From Henriciella algicola (GTDB lineage: Bacteria; Pseudomonadota; Alphaproteobacteria; Caulobacterales; Hyphomonadaceae), in NCBI RefSeq assembly GCF_003576245.1, contig NZ_QWGA01000006.1, forward strand, positions 1 to 64,000: a stretch of 64,000 nt of DNA, written 5' to 3'. A program made the position numbers and the translations under genes. The notes below the pieces were generated by a model that saw only the letters and a list, made by a program, of their open reading frames with translations, had not been told where the DNA came from and ran no database searches. Numbering within the stretch: the first letter of the stretch is position 1; each line of letters starts with the position of its first letter. This document shows positions 49,248-59,258 of this stretch, piece by piece.

Positions 49248-50558
49248 ATGTCTGAAACTACAGTCGACAAGGCATACCGTATGCTGACGTCGGACGATGA
49301 TGGCCGCGTCTGCCGGGATATTCCTGAAAGCGCGTGCAATGATCAGCCGCGCAACTTCATCACTCATATCGTGTCGCTGGGTGCCACGAAGACCGCCGAC
49401 GGGCTGATCGACCCCAAACTCGTCCTCTCATGGCTACTCACCCAGCTTGGCGCGCCAGCTGTCTATATCGGCCTACTCGTCCCAGTCAGGGAATCTGGCG
49501 CCCTCCTACCCCAGCTACTTACAGCGGCGAGTTTGCGGCGCCTCGCAAAGCGCAAATGGGCGTGGAGCATCGGAAGTGCCGTTCAGGGTCTCAGCGCCGC
49601 ATCCATCGCGCTAGCGGCAATCTTTCTAGAGGGGGCCGCAGCCGGCATCGCCATCGTTACAGCCCTTGGCATCCTTGCCCTCGCCCGAAGTGTCTGTTCG
49701 GTGACGTACAAGGACGTGCTCGGCAAGACCGTCTCCAAGGCGAGGCGAGGCACGGCCACCGGCACGGCCAGCTCACTTGCGGCGCTATTTGTCATCATCT
49801 TTGGCGTGGTCCTCGCCACTGGCACGCTTGCGCGCATGCCCGTCGTGCTTGCTGGCCTCCTCATCGCTGCGGGGCTGTGGCTGCTTGCGGCCGTTCTGTT
49901 CTCGACCCTCCAGGAAGAAGCTGGCGCAACCGAAGGCGGTGAGAATCCGCTGTCAGCGGCCATGGAAAATTTCGGACTTCTGGCCAGGGACGCCCAGCTG
50001 CGCCGCTTCATCGCCGCCCGCGGCCTGCTGATCTCAACCGCCCTCGCCCCGCCTTTCATGGTGGCGCTCGGCTCTGATGGAGAGGCAGAAAATGCGTTTG
50101 GCGGGCTCGGCCTTCTCGTCATCGCGTCTGCAGGCGCCTCGCTGCTCAGCTCCTATGTCTGGGGCCGACTTGCAGACCGCTCCAGCCGCAAAGTGCTCAT
50201 CTTCTCAGCCATCGCAGCGACGATTGCCCTCGCCGCCACGCTGACATTAGATGCCGTTGGCCTTTTGACCGCTGTCTGGGGACTGCCTGCCGTTATCTTC
50301 GCACTTATGCTGGCTTATCAGGGGGTGCGCCTTGGTCGCTCGACCCACCTCGTCGACATGGCGACGCAAGACACGCGCGCAGCCTATACAGCTCTGTCGA
50401 ACACCATCATCGGCCTGTTGCTAGCTGCTGGCGGGGCCTTCAGCTTGCTGGCGGAATTTGCGGGCGTATCGGCGGTCATCGGCGTTCTTGCCGGGATGAG
50501 CGCACTGTCGGTCATCGCAAGTCTTGGTCTGGAAGAAGTTCAGGCCAAGGACGACTAG
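49248..50558 (+). CDS. MFS-type transporter
   Basis: 436 residues with about 12 hydrophobic segments. A polar N-terminus is followed by KLVLSWLLTQLGAPAVYIGL and VPVRESGALLPQLLTAASLR. It ends in LLAAGGAFSLLAEFAGVSAV and GVLAGMSALSVIASLGLEE. The loop VWGRLADRSSRKVLIFSAI between helices is the MFS DRxxR-type motif. The substrate is unknown. Its stop shares CTAG with the convergent AI-2E-family gene (50555-50558). Confidence 0.82.
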   Translation: MSETTVDKAYRMLTSDDDGRVCRDIPESACNDQPRNFITHIVSLGATKTADGLIDPKLVLSWLLTQLGAPAVYIGLLVPVRESGALLPQLLTAASLRRLAKRKWAWSIGSAVQGLSAASIALAAIFLEGAAAGIAIVTALGILALARSVCSVTYKDVLGKTVSKARRGTATGTASSLAALFVIIFGVVLATGTLARMPVVLAGLLIAAGLWLLAAVLFSTLQEEAGATEGGENPLSAAMENFGLLARDAQLRRFIAARGLLISTALAPPFMVALGSDGEAENAFGGLGLLVIASAGASLLSSYVWGRLADRSSRKVLIFSAIAATIALAATLTLDAVGLLTAVWGLPAVIFALMLAYQGVRLGRSTHLVDMATQDTRAAYTALSNTIIGLLLAAGGAFSLLAEFAGVSAVIGVLAGMSALSVIASLGLEEVQAKDD

Positions 50559-51793
50559 CTGATCGCTGGCGCCAACCGGTCATCATCCTCGTCTTCAACG
50601 CTCTCGTCTGCCGACAAGGCAGAGCTATCGCCAAGCTCCTCCTCGAGAATTGGGTCCGGCCTATCGCAGGCGTCGGACCCCTCATCCAAGGCCTCATTCA
50701 CGATCGCAGAATCCTCAGGGTCGCATTCGGTTCGCCCCTGCAGGAAGGTATCGAGCCAGGAGAGCTCCGGCGTGCGCTCAGTGAACGCCTTCAGCGCGAT
50801 AAGCATTGGCGTCGACAGGAACATGCCGACGAATGACCAGAGCCAGGCCCAGAAGGCGAGCGACAGGAAGACCGCGACCGCATTCAGCTTGAGGCGACGT
50901 CCAACAGCCACGGGCGTGATAAACTGGCCCTCAGCAGTGTTGATCAGCCAATAAATGAAAGGGGGCGCAAGCGTCATGAAGACGCTATCAAAAGTCACAA
51001 GAGCCATCACGAATGCAAAGCCGATCCCGGCGAGCGAGCCGACATAGGGAATGAAGTTCAGCGCGAATGCGATCACGCCAAAGAAAACAGGGTCAGGCAT
51101 TCCGAGCGCCCACATCGCCAGCGCGATCACGGTGCCAAGGATAAGGTTGATGGCAAAGATGGTCAGGAAGTAGGTGGAAAGCTGGTTTTCGACTTCCCGG
51201 GCAATGCCCACCGATACGCGCTTTCGCGACGCGGTCGGCATGACACGCACAAGCTTCTCATAGAACATGTCGCCAGAGCCGATCAGGAAGGTCGCAAGGA
51301 CAATCGATAGCGCGGCCTGACCCAGCACGTATGGGGTCGTCTCGGCCCAGAGACTGAAAATGCCCTCTTCTCTGACAACCACCCGCTCCGGGCCCTGATT
51401 GCCGCCCTGCATTTCCTCTATCTGTTTGCCCGCCTCACGGACAGGTTCGAGCACGCCTGAGATCTCCTGCAGACGCTCCTTGATCCGGTTCATGATCTGC
51501 GGCTCGTCGCTGAGGATCGTCGCGAGCGAATTGGAGATGATATACAGGGTCGAGAAAGCGGCCAGGCAGAAGACCGTCATGATAATGGCTGCCGCGAAGG
51601 CCGGGCCAATACCCGCCTTGCCCATCCAGCGTCTGACAGGGCTGAAAATCAGCGCGAGGAACAACGCGAAGACAACGGGAATGAAGAAAGCCTGAGCGAA
51701 CGACAGCGCGCTGATAATCGCCAGGACGAACAGCCCGATAATGGCCCAATGTGTGGCCGGCTCGACCTTGCCTGACAGAATACCGCTCTTCAA
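50555..51793 (-). CDS. AI-2E/PerM-family membrane transporter (TTG start)
   Basis: 412 residues, about 8 membrane segments in the family pattern: IIGLFVLAIISALSFAQAFF, IPVVFALFLALIFSPV, LSTYFLTIFAINLILGTVIA, GVIAFALNFIPYVGSLAGIG (the NFIPYVGS motif is diagnostic) and VGRRLKLNAVAVFLSLAFWA. The C-terminal tail is long and very acidic (SVEDEDDDRLAPAIS). The only start near the usual N-terminus is TTG at 51793. Members export AI-2 or sodium/protons; the substrate is not assignable. Confidence 0.88.
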   Translation of the reverse strand: MKSGILSGKVEPATHWAIIGLFVLAIISALSFAQAFFIPVVFALFLALIFSPVRRWMGKAGIGPAFAAAIIMTVFCLAAFSTLYIISNSLATILSDEPQIMNRIKERLQEISGVLEPVREAGKQIEEMQGGNQGPERVVVREEGIFSLWAETTPYVLGQAALSIVLATFLIGSGDMFYEKLVRVMPTASRKRVSVGIAREVENQLSTYFLTIFAINLILGTVIALAMWALGMPDPVFFGVIAFALNFIPYVGSLAGIGFAFVMALVTFDSVFMTLAPPFIYWLINTAEGQFITPVAVGRRLKLNAVAVFLSLAFWAWLWSFVGMFLSTPMLIALKAFTERTPELSWLDTFLQGRTECDPEDSAIVNEALDEGSDACDRPDPILEEELGDSSALSADESVEDEDDDRLAPAIS

Positions 51794-51815
51794 ATCGCCC
51801 TACCCGAATTGCCCA

Positions 51816-51837
51816 CTCCCGGCGTCTTTGCCGGGAG
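51816..51837. terminator. Perfect 8-bp hairpin between RidA-type and AI-2E-type genes
   Basis: CTCCCGGC and GCCGGGAG pair with loop GTCTTT. It lies 56 bases after the RidA gene stop and 23 bases before the next gene start on the minus strand. There is no T-run, so it is a possible factor-dependent terminator of the oxidase-RidA unit or a leader structure of the transporter gene. Confidence 0.45.
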
Positions 51838-51892
51838 ACCAATCGGTTAACGGGCAAAATCGAGGAGCGTTCCCAACCGCGTCTGACGACGC

Positions 51893-52450
51893 CTAGTCTG
51901 CGGGGCGTGCCGCCTGCGCCTCGATCTCGACGCGCCAGCCCGGACGGATGAGGCCGGCAACCTCCATCACGGCGCGGGCTGGCTTGTTCGGCTGCTCTGG
52001 CGTGCCGAAGTATTGCGAATAGCCTTCCATGAAACCCGCAAAATCAAGCCGCCCACCGGTCGCCTCGTCGCCGACAAGATAGACGCGCATCATGACGATA
52101 TCGCCGAGCGACCAGCCAGCATCTTCCATCCGGTTTCGCATCTCGTCGAGCACGGTCTCGGTCTGGCGTTTGGTATCACCATAGGCGTCGCGGCTGTTCG
52201 GGTCGGCGTCCGGGTCAACGACCTGCGGAACGATGCCGCTGACATACATCGTCTCGATATTGCCGGAGGTCTCAATTGCCATGGAAATCGGAAAGTCGGA
52301 TCCGGGTATCGCGATGCGGTTGACGACGCCCGGCGCCTTGGCCTCACCGCTCGCCTCAGTCGCGCCCTCATCGCCTGCACCGCCGCACGCTGCGACCAGT
52401 GCAGCTGCCACGATAATCGTGCCTGCGCTCCGCAAATCCGAAATCTTCAT
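51893..52450 (-). CDS. RidA-family lipoprotein
   Basis: 185 residues. The N-terminus is a lipoprotein signal (TIIVAAALVAACGG, lipobox Cys at 22). The rest is a RidA/YjgF domain: MYVSGIVPQVVDPDADP, DTKRQTETVLDEMRNRMEDA and KPARAVMEVAGLIRPGWRVE, where the Arg of PARA is the ligand-binding Arg that binds imine carboxylates. RidA proteins hydrolyse reactive imines. A lipidated, periplasmic copy is unusual. It is 9 bases downstream of a flavin amine oxidase gene on the same strand, and amine oxidases make imines, so the two probably act together (inference). Confidence 0.85.
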   Translation of the reverse strand: MKISDLRSAGTIIVAAALVAACGGAGDEGATEASGEAKAPGVVNRIAIPGSDFPISMAIETSGNIETMYVSGIVPQVVDPDADPNSRDAYGDTKRQTETVLDEMRNRMEDAGWSLGDIVMMRVYLVGDEATGGRLDFAGFMEGYSQYFGTPEQPNKPARAVMEVAGLIRPGWRVEIEAQAARPAD

Positions 52451-52459
52451 GCTCGTCCC

Positions 52460-54031
52460 CTAACCTGCTCTGGTACGCTCGTGCACCTGCGCGACCGCAT
52501 GGTGCGATGATCTTATAGCTGCTTCCATCCATGCGCCAATCGGGCTGAGATGCTGGCCGGCAAAGACAACGGGCCCGTCGCCGCCCATGACGGCATCCAC
52601 ATCTGCCTTGCCCGGATGATCGCTCTCACGTTCGCTCGCCCACGCCCCCATCGAATGAGGCACATGGGCCCAGTTCACCCCGGCAGGCCGCCTGAGCTGC
52701 ACCGCCTTGCCGGGATGGATGCGGTCCACCGAAGCGCGTGAGGCAGCGAACTGCTCATCCCAGCTCATCGCGGCAAAGCGCTCCGACTGGTCGGCAAAAT
52801 TATAGGTCCCGATCAGGACGCCTTCCCGGGCCTGGAAGTCCCCGCTCGGATACCAGGCCATATTGGAGTCGCTGTCGACGAAGGAAATGCCGCCATAGAT
52901 ATACTCGTCGGTCTCCCAGAAGCGCGGCGACTGCCAGGCCACCTTGCCCGCAGCGCTGTATCTGAACGCCTTGATGCCTTGCTTTACGGGTGCTGACAGG
53001 CCCGTCTGTAGCTTCTGCACGATTGAGAATGGCAGCGTACAGATACAGAAATCGGCATCGATCGCGGCGCTGGTGCCATCCTTCTTGTCATAGAGAACAC
53101 GCACACCGTCACCGCTACGCCCGAAATAGCTGACCCGGACGCCATATTCGATTTCACGGCGAAGACGCGCGGCAAAGGCATATGGAATGGCATCCATGCC
53201 ATCGACCGGCTGCAGCATGGTCGCCTGCTGGAAGAGCCCCTCGGTGAAAAGCAGATTGCCTGCAAGTGAACCCTCGGCGATCAGCTCTGTCAGTGGGATG
53301 GCTGGCCGCGGTGTAGAGGAGACATTGAGGACGGTCGGCTCAACCTCAAAGCCGCTACGGTCACTGCCCGCATAGACACGCTCGCCGCCCAACGCCCCAT
53401 AGACAGACAGGAAGTCGAGCAGCCTTTCCTTGTCCTGCGCCGACAATTCGCTATCGAGCGCGCCCTTGCCAGCAACCTTGGCCAGCAGTTCGCTCACCCC
53501 GCCGCGCAGGTCATTCTTGACCTGTCTGTGGTCGACCGGAACGCCATTGCGCAGTTTTGAACTCACAAATTTGGACGCGCCGCTTTCATTGACCAGCGCT
53601 TCAAGCCGCACTCCGAACTCCCGGCAATAGTCCAGCACGCCTGTGTGAACTGAGGGGATCCGCGCGGCGCCCGCATTGAAATAGTGGCCTGCATCAAAGC
53701 TGCAGCGCTGCGGCGGCAGATGGTCATGCTCCAGCACGCTGCCCCTGCGCACCGTCCAGACCCGCCCGCCCGGACGCTCGCGCGCCTCCAGGACGGTGAC
53801 CTCATATCCCGCCTTCTTTAGCTCGTGCGCGGCGACCAGCCCTGCAATGCCCGCCCCCAGAATGACGACACGCTGTCCCGCCCCATGTATGGCATCGGCC
53901 TCTGGAGGGCCACGATATGGGCCAGCCTCAGCGACCAGCCCCAACGCCTCTATCGCTGTGTATGCCCCGGCGACCCCCATCACCCGGGAAAAATTCCAGA
54001 TCACATCGCGTCTAGAAATCGACTGGCCCAT
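52460..54031 (-). CDS. Tat-exported flavin-dependent amine/amino-acid oxidase
   Basis: 523 residues. The N-terminus has a twin-arginine-like signal (SISRRDVIWNFSRVMGVAGA). FAD-binding follows: VVILGAGIAGLVAAHELKKA, then VLEARERPGGRVWTVRRGS. The monoamine/L-amino-acid oxidase fold continues with GHYFNAGAARIPSVHTGVLD and ends in a GPVVFAGQHLSPIGAWMEAA flavin motif. It probably oxidises an amine or amino acid in the periplasm, releasing an imine. GAGGGGGC precedes the ATG. The lipoprotein RidA gene follows. The substrate is not known. Confidence 0.88.
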   Translation of the reverse strand: MGQSISRRDVIWNFSRVMGVAGAYTAIEALGLVAEAGPYRGPPEADAIHGAGQRVVILGAGIAGLVAAHELKKAGYEVTVLEARERPGGRVWTVRRGSVLEHDHLPPQRCSFDAGHYFNAGAARIPSVHTGVLDYCREFGVRLEALVNESGASKFVSSKLRNGVPVDHRQVKNDLRGGVSELLAKVAGKGALDSELSAQDKERLLDFLSVYGALGGERVYAGSDRSGFEVEPTVLNVSSTPRPAIPLTELIAEGSLAGNLLFTEGLFQQATMLQPVDGMDAIPYAFAARLRREIEYGVRVSYFGRSGDGVRVLYDKKDGTSAAIDADFCICTLPFSIVQKLQTGLSAPVKQGIKAFRYSAAGKVAWQSPRFWETDEYIYGGISFVDSDSNMAWYPSGDFQAREGVLIGTYNFADQSERFAAMSWDEQFAASRASVDRIHPGKAVQLRRPAGVNWAHVPHSMGAWASERESDHPGKADVDAVMGGDGPVVFAGQHLSPIGAWMEAAIRSSHHAVAQVHERTRAG

Positions 54032-54230
54032 ATCGCCCCCTCAGCGGGCGATTTTCACGCCAGGCAATGTGGCATGGCCAGCAATTCCGGTGGTTCGGCC
54101 CGGAAAACCGGCACGCTGACCAAAATTTGTGACGCGTCAGGCAGTCCTGCCCTTGGAAATTCACATCTGGCCACCAGCTGACACAAAACCGTCACGCTGC
54201 TTCAGCGGGCCTTGGTCTCAGGAGTTCGAA

Positions 54231-54974
54231 ATGTCCGCCGTTCTCAGCGCCGCTTTGCGAGCTGTGTTTGCAATCACAGTGGCTGCGCTCCTCATCTGCA
54301 ATGCCGCAGATGCCCAGAACACCTCTTCTGTCTCCGGCCCGACAGTCTCAGCTGGCGACAGATCGGTAGAGTACCGCCTCGGCTGGATACCGGGAGAGGA
54401 AGGTGTCGGCGACAACTTCGCACACCGCGTTGATTTTGGCGCCGCACTCAACGAGCGTACGGCCTTCAAGGTCTTTGCAAACTTTGAGGACCGGCCCGGG
54501 GCAGACCCGCGCTTTGACAATCTAAACGCTGAATACCTGATAGAGCTTTCGCCGGAGAATGCCCCCGTTTGGCAAACCGGCATCCGCTTTGATGCTCGCC
54601 TGTCCAACGGGCCTGACCCAGAGCGGATCGGCTTTAACTGGCTCAACCAATGGCGATTGTCTGACCGGCTGAGAGCCCGCGCCCAGTTCATCGCGACGCG
54701 CCAGTTTGGTGAGACTGCCAGCCGGGCTGTCGCCTTTGAACTGCGCTCCAGCCTGATCTGGCAGGCAACCGAGCAATACGACATCTCCCTGCTCAGCTTC
54801 ACAAATCTCGGCGATAGCGACGATTTTGGCATGGACGGTCAGGTTCAGGAGCTTGGCCCGACATTGAGCGGCGATCTACCCAACGGATTTGGCTGGACCG
54901 TCGGCACACTTTTCGGGCTGACGGACGAGGCCCCGGATCAGGACTTCCGCTTCTGGGTCAGCAAAAGCTTCTGA
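54231..54974 (+). CDS. Secreted/outer-membrane beta-rich protein, unknown function
   Basis: 247 residues. The signal peptide is ALRAVFAITVAALLICNAADA. The mature part is built of alternating beta-type stretches (YRLGWIPGEEGVGDNFAHRV, FGAALNERTAFKVFANFEDR, WRLSDRLRARAQFIATRQFG) and ends with a terminal Phe (FRFWVSKSF), as in outer-membrane barrels. I do not recognise a family. The ATG at 54231 has AGGAG 6 bases upstream. It is divergent from the amine oxidase gene and followed by the enoyl-CoA hydratase-like gene. Confidence 0.6.
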   Translation: MSAVLSAALRAVFAITVAALLICNAADAQNTSSVSGPTVSAGDRSVEYRLGWIPGEEGVGDNFAHRVDFGAALNERTAFKVFANFEDRPGADPRFDNLNAEYLIELSPENAPVWQTGIRFDARLSNGPDPERIGFNWLNQWRLSDRLRARAQFIATRQFGETASRAVAFELRSSLIWQATEQYDISLLSFTNLGDSDDFGMDGQVQELGPTLSGDLPNGFGWTVGTLFGLTDEAPDQDFRFWVSKSF

Positions 54975-55056
54975 CCACTTGCCCTTGCGTCCCCATTAGA
55001 CAGCGCCGCGGCCTCTGCTACTCAATCTCTCAACAGAGGATAAGAGGAAGCAGGCA

Positions 55057-55803
55057 ATGGCGTTGAAAGTGGAAAAAGGCGACGGCGTCTGGACGGTCAA
55101 ATTCAACCGGCCAGAGCGGATGAACGCCATAAATGAGCCGATGTCGGTAGAGCTTCTGGAGCTCTTTGAAAGCCTCCGGCGCAACGAAGACGTCCGCGTT
55201 GTTATCCTCACCGGCGAAGGGCGCGCCTTCAATGCGGGCGCTGACCTGAAAGCAGGCGGCACACCCGAAGCCCTGCGCGATGGCCCGCGCGGTGACTGGC
55301 GCCTGCGCGATACGGTAAAGGCAATGCGCGCCTGCCCTCAGCCAATCATCTCTCTCGTCAACGGCGCAGCCGCCGGCGGCGGTCTCGCCCTCGCGCTCGC
55401 CAGCGACATCATCGTCGCCGCCAAGGGCGCCATGCTTGTGCCGGCCTTCATCAAGATCGGCCTCTCTGGCTCAGAGCTTGGTGTCAGCTGGCGGCTTCAG
55501 CGCACCATGGGTATCTCGGCAGCGCGTGAGTTTCTCTTCACCTCACGCCCGATGAACGCCGATCAGGCGCTCGGCCATGGCATTGTCTCCGCCGTCGTCG
55601 AACCAGACGAGCTCATGGCCTATGGCAACCAGCTGGCCACCGAAATGCTGCAGGCGGCGCCGGACGCCCTGCGCGTCACCAAGCGAACGCTCGACGCCGC
55701 GCTGGAGATGCCCGACCCTGCCCTGCTGATGGAGCTTGAAGAGCGCTCCCAGTCTTCCTTCGTCCGGCGAAACATCCGCCAGCGCAAGGCAGAGACCAGC
55801 TAG
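55057..55803 (+). CDS. Enoyl-CoA hydratase/isomerase family protein
   Basis: 248 residues with the crotonase fold: GEGRAFNAGADLKAGGTPEA (first oxyanion loop) and QPIISLVNGAAAGGGLALAL (second). The catalytic block, normally F-X-X-PEI...G-X-X-P-X-X-G, reads LVPAFIKIGLSGSELGVSWR: the first Glu is missing (PAF), while an acidic residue stands at SELG, more like isomerase-type members. The enzyme may therefore be an isomerase or thioesterase-like crotonase and not a classical hydratase. AGAGGAAGCAGGC precedes the ATG. The TAG is shared as CTAG with the convergent alcohol dehydrogenase gene. Confidence 0.85.
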   Translation: MALKVEKGDGVWTVKFNRPERMNAINEPMSVELLELFESLRRNEDVRVVILTGEGRAFNAGADLKAGGTPEALRDGPRGDWRLRDTVKAMRACPQPIISLVNGAAAGGGLALALASDIIVAAKGAMLVPAFIKIGLSGSELGVSWRLQRTMGISAAREFLFTSRPMNADQALGHGIVSAVVEPDELMAYGNQLATEMLQAAPDALRVTKRTLDAALEMPDPALLMELEERSQSSFVRRNIRQRKAETS

Positions 55804-56900
55804 TCGAACATCACCACCTGGCGGGCGACCGTGCCCTTATTGTCCTTGAGGTTCTGCAGCGCGCCGGTGATCCCGTCCAGGCCGATCCGGTCGGAGACGA
55901 GATCGTCGAGGTGCAGGCGGCCCTGCTTGTAGAGCTCGATCAGGCGCGGGAAATCGACCCGGAACCGGTTCGAGCCCATGACAGCGCCCTGCAGCCGCTT
56001 CTCGGTCACCAGAAGCTCGATGCCCGGCACTTCGATGTTCACGCCCGGCGGGATCATGCCGATAATCGTGGAGACGCCGCGGGGGCGCAGCATCAGATAG
56101 GACTGCTCGGCGGTCTGCTTGAGGCCGATACACTCAAATGAGTAATGCACGCCGCCGCCGGTCAGCTCTTTGACCTGCTCGATCGGATCGCCATTCTTCG
56201 GATTGACGAAATCGGTCGCGCCAAACTTCTTGGCCATCTTCAGCTTGTCGTCGGAAAGGTCGATTGCGATGATCCGGCTCGCCCCGGCAATCGCCGCGCC
56301 ATTGATGGCCGATAGGCCCACACCGCCGCAGCCTACCACGGCAACCGTTGAACCCGGCTCGACCTGGGCTGCATGAAACACGGACCCGACACCGGTAATC
56401 ACACCGCACCCGATTAGCGCGGCCCGGTCCATCGGCATCTCAGGGTCGATGGCGCAGAGCGTGTTTTCATGCACCAGGATCTGCTCAGCAAAGGAAGAGA
56501 GGTTCAGGAACTGATTGAGCTTTTCCTTGCCCGCATAAAGCCGCGGCGCGTCATCATCGGCGCGCTGGAAAAGGGGCCGGTTCACCGTGTGGCAGACCGA
56601 CATGTGGCCTGTCAGGCAGTGCTCGCACGTCCCGCAGAAGGGCGAGAGGATCGAGACGACATGATCGCCCGACTTCACGGCCGACACCATGCTGCCCACC
56701 TGCTCGACCACGCCCGCGCTCTCATGGCCAAGGATCGTCGGCAGTTCGTGCGGGAAAGCCCCATCCCAGAAGTGCACGTCAGAATGGCAGACGCCAACCG
56801 CCTTAAGGCGCACCAGCACCTCACGCGGCCCCGGTTTGGAAATCGAGACCTCTTCAATCGACAGCGGCTTATTCGGCTCGCGCAGTACGGCAGCTTTCAT
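55800..56900 (-). CDS. Zinc-dependent alcohol dehydrogenase (class III-like, MDR)
   Basis: 366 residues. The catalytic zinc site is VGVCHSDVHFWDGAFPHE with GHESAG; the structural zinc loop is CGTCEHCLTGHMSVC; the NAD motif is VAVVGCGGVGLSAINGAAIA. Sequence such as RAALIGCGVITGVGSVFHAA is typical of class III/aryl-alcohol type enzymes. A well-placed AGGAGG (AAACAGGAGGAAACCCC) precedes the ATG at 56900. The natural alcohol is unknown. Confidence 0.93.
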   Translation of the reverse strand: MKAAVLREPNKPLSIEEVSISKPGPREVLVRLKAVGVCHSDVHFWDGAFPHELPTILGHESAGVVEQVGSMVSAVKSGDHVVSILSPFCGTCEHCLTGHMSVCHTVNRPLFQRADDDAPRLYAGKEKLNQFLNLSSFAEQILVHENTLCAIDPEMPMDRAALIGCGVITGVGSVFHAAQVEPGSTVAVVGCGGVGLSAINGAAIAGASRIIAIDLSDDKLKMAKKFGATDFVNPKNGDPIEQVKELTGGGVHYSFECIGLKQTAEQSYLMLRPRGVSTIIGMIPPGVNIEVPGIELLVTEKRLQGAVMGSNRFRVDFPRLIELYKQGRLHLDDLVSDRIGLDGITGALQNLKDNKGTVARQVVMFD

Positions 56901-57024
56901 GGGGTTTCCTCCTGTTTGCGGGCTGCTTTGGCGCAGCCTCTTCAAGCTGGAGAAAACGCTACCATGAGGTCAGAGACCTGTCATTGCAGACGCGGCGTCA
57001 CCCTTTGGGCAACGCCGCTTCCAC

Positions 57025-57861
<837 letters not shown>

Positions 57862-57950
57862 TGGATGTCCCCCTCTGATCTGCAACAGGATTTGCACAAA
57901 GCAAAATGGCTCGCCAGAGGATTCTTTGCGGCGATTTCGGGAACTTTGGC

Positions 57951-59207
57951 TTAGCCGAACGGCGCGTCTATCGATTTTGAGAATGGGCTAAACAGCTTCG
58001 GCCCGTCTTGCGTCATGTAGAGGCAATCTTCCAGACGCACGCCGAACTCACCAAAGATATAGATGCCGGGCTCATTGGAAAAACACATGCCGGGGGCAAG
58101 CGGTGTGTCTTCGCCTTCGACGAAATTTACCGGCTCATGACCATCAAGGCCGATGCCGTGACCAAGCCTGTGAGAGAGGCCCGGCGTCCGGTAGCGAGGC
58201 CCATACCCTTTTTGCTCATAGAAGGCCCGCACCGTCTCATCGACGAAGCCTGCCCGCACGCCAGGCTGCGCGGTTTCAAGCGCCAGTTCCTGGCCTTCCT
58301 TCACCGTATTCCACACCTCGCGCTGCTTTGCGGTCGGCTCACCGAACACCCAAGTGCGCGAAATATCGGACTCGTAATCATGCACCCCGCAGCCGCAATC
58401 CATCAGGATGACAGAGCCCTCGCGCACGGTCTGCGGGCTGCGCGTGCCATGCGGATAGGCGCTCGCCTCATTCAGCAGCACCATGGAAAACTCAACCGCG
58501 CCGCCAAGCTCGCGGGTCGCATCGCTCATCATCGCCGAGATGTCGCCCTGGCTCATACCAAGCTCAACGCGCGGATAGATGTGTTTATAGGCCGCGAGCG
58601 TGATGTCGTTCGCCGTCTGCATCAGCGCGATCTCGGCGGGCGATTTGTACATGCGCACACCGCGCGTCACGCTCATGCCAGATACGAGACTGAAAGCGGG
58701 CGCGGCTTCCGCCACACCATTTGAAACAAAGTGCCGGACGGTTTCCTCAATGGCGAGCTTGCCATCCTCATAGCCCCAGTCGCCGAGAGTTGCCGCAACC
58801 AGCGCGAACGGGTTCTCATTCTCGTGCCAGGTGCGCACGTCGACATCTGCCTTCACGGTCTCGCGGACGGATGGCTCCTCGAAGTAAGGCGTGATGACGA
58901 CCGGCATGCCCTCTTGCGGGATGATGACGCCGGTGAAGCGCTCTGAGCGCCACCATTGAAGACCCGTAAAATAGACAAGCGCTGACCCCGCCTCGATGAT
59001 GAGCGCCCTGATGCCCTGCGCTTGCATGAGGGTCTGGGCTTTCGCGATACGGGCTTCGTGTTCAGCCTTGCTGATCGGCTCTGCGCCATCGGCCATGCTC
59101 TGCAGCGCGCCGGCTTCAGGCGCCTGGGCGCGGGCTGCACCACTGCCTGCAGCCAGGATCAGGCCGGCTGCGCCGCCTCGCTTCAACAGGTCGCGTTTCG
59201 TCAGCAT
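57951..59207 (-). CDS. M24-family aminopeptidase P-like metallopeptidase, Tat signal
   Basis: 418 residues from the ATG at 59207 (GGGAGGA upstream). The N-terminus is a Tat-like signal (TKRDLLKRGGAAGLILAAGS). The M24 pita-bread domain has all five metal ligands in order: Asp in VILMDCGCGVHDYESDIS, Asp in the same stretch, His in LSHRLGHGIGLDGHEP, Glu in CFSNEPGIYIFGE and Glu in FGVRLEDCLYMT. It is a Xaa-Pro peptidase or creatinase-like enzyme, probably periplasmic. The peptide substrate is unknown. Confidence 0.92.
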   Translation of the reverse strand: MLTKRDLLKRGGAAGLILAAGSGAARAQAPEAGALQSMADGAEPISKAEHEARIAKAQTLMQAQGIRALIIEAGSALVYFTGLQWWRSERFTGVIIPQEGMPVVITPYFEEPSVRETVKADVDVRTWHENENPFALVAATLGDWGYEDGKLAIEETVRHFVSNGVAEAAPAFSLVSGMSVTRGVRMYKSPAEIALMQTANDITLAAYKHIYPRVELGMSQGDISAMMSDATRELGGAVEFSMVLLNEASAYPHGTRSPQTVREGSVILMDCGCGVHDYESDISRTWVFGEPTAKQREVWNTVKEGQELALETAQPGVRAGFVDETVRAFYEQKGYGPRYRTPGLSHRLGHGIGLDGHEPVNFVEGEDTPLAPGMCFSNEPGIYIFGEFGVRLEDCLYMTQDGPKLFSPFSKSIDAPFG

Positions 59208-59258
59208 GCTTCGTCCTCCCGGCATTTCCTTACCGGGCAGCACTCTGACGGCGCGGCG

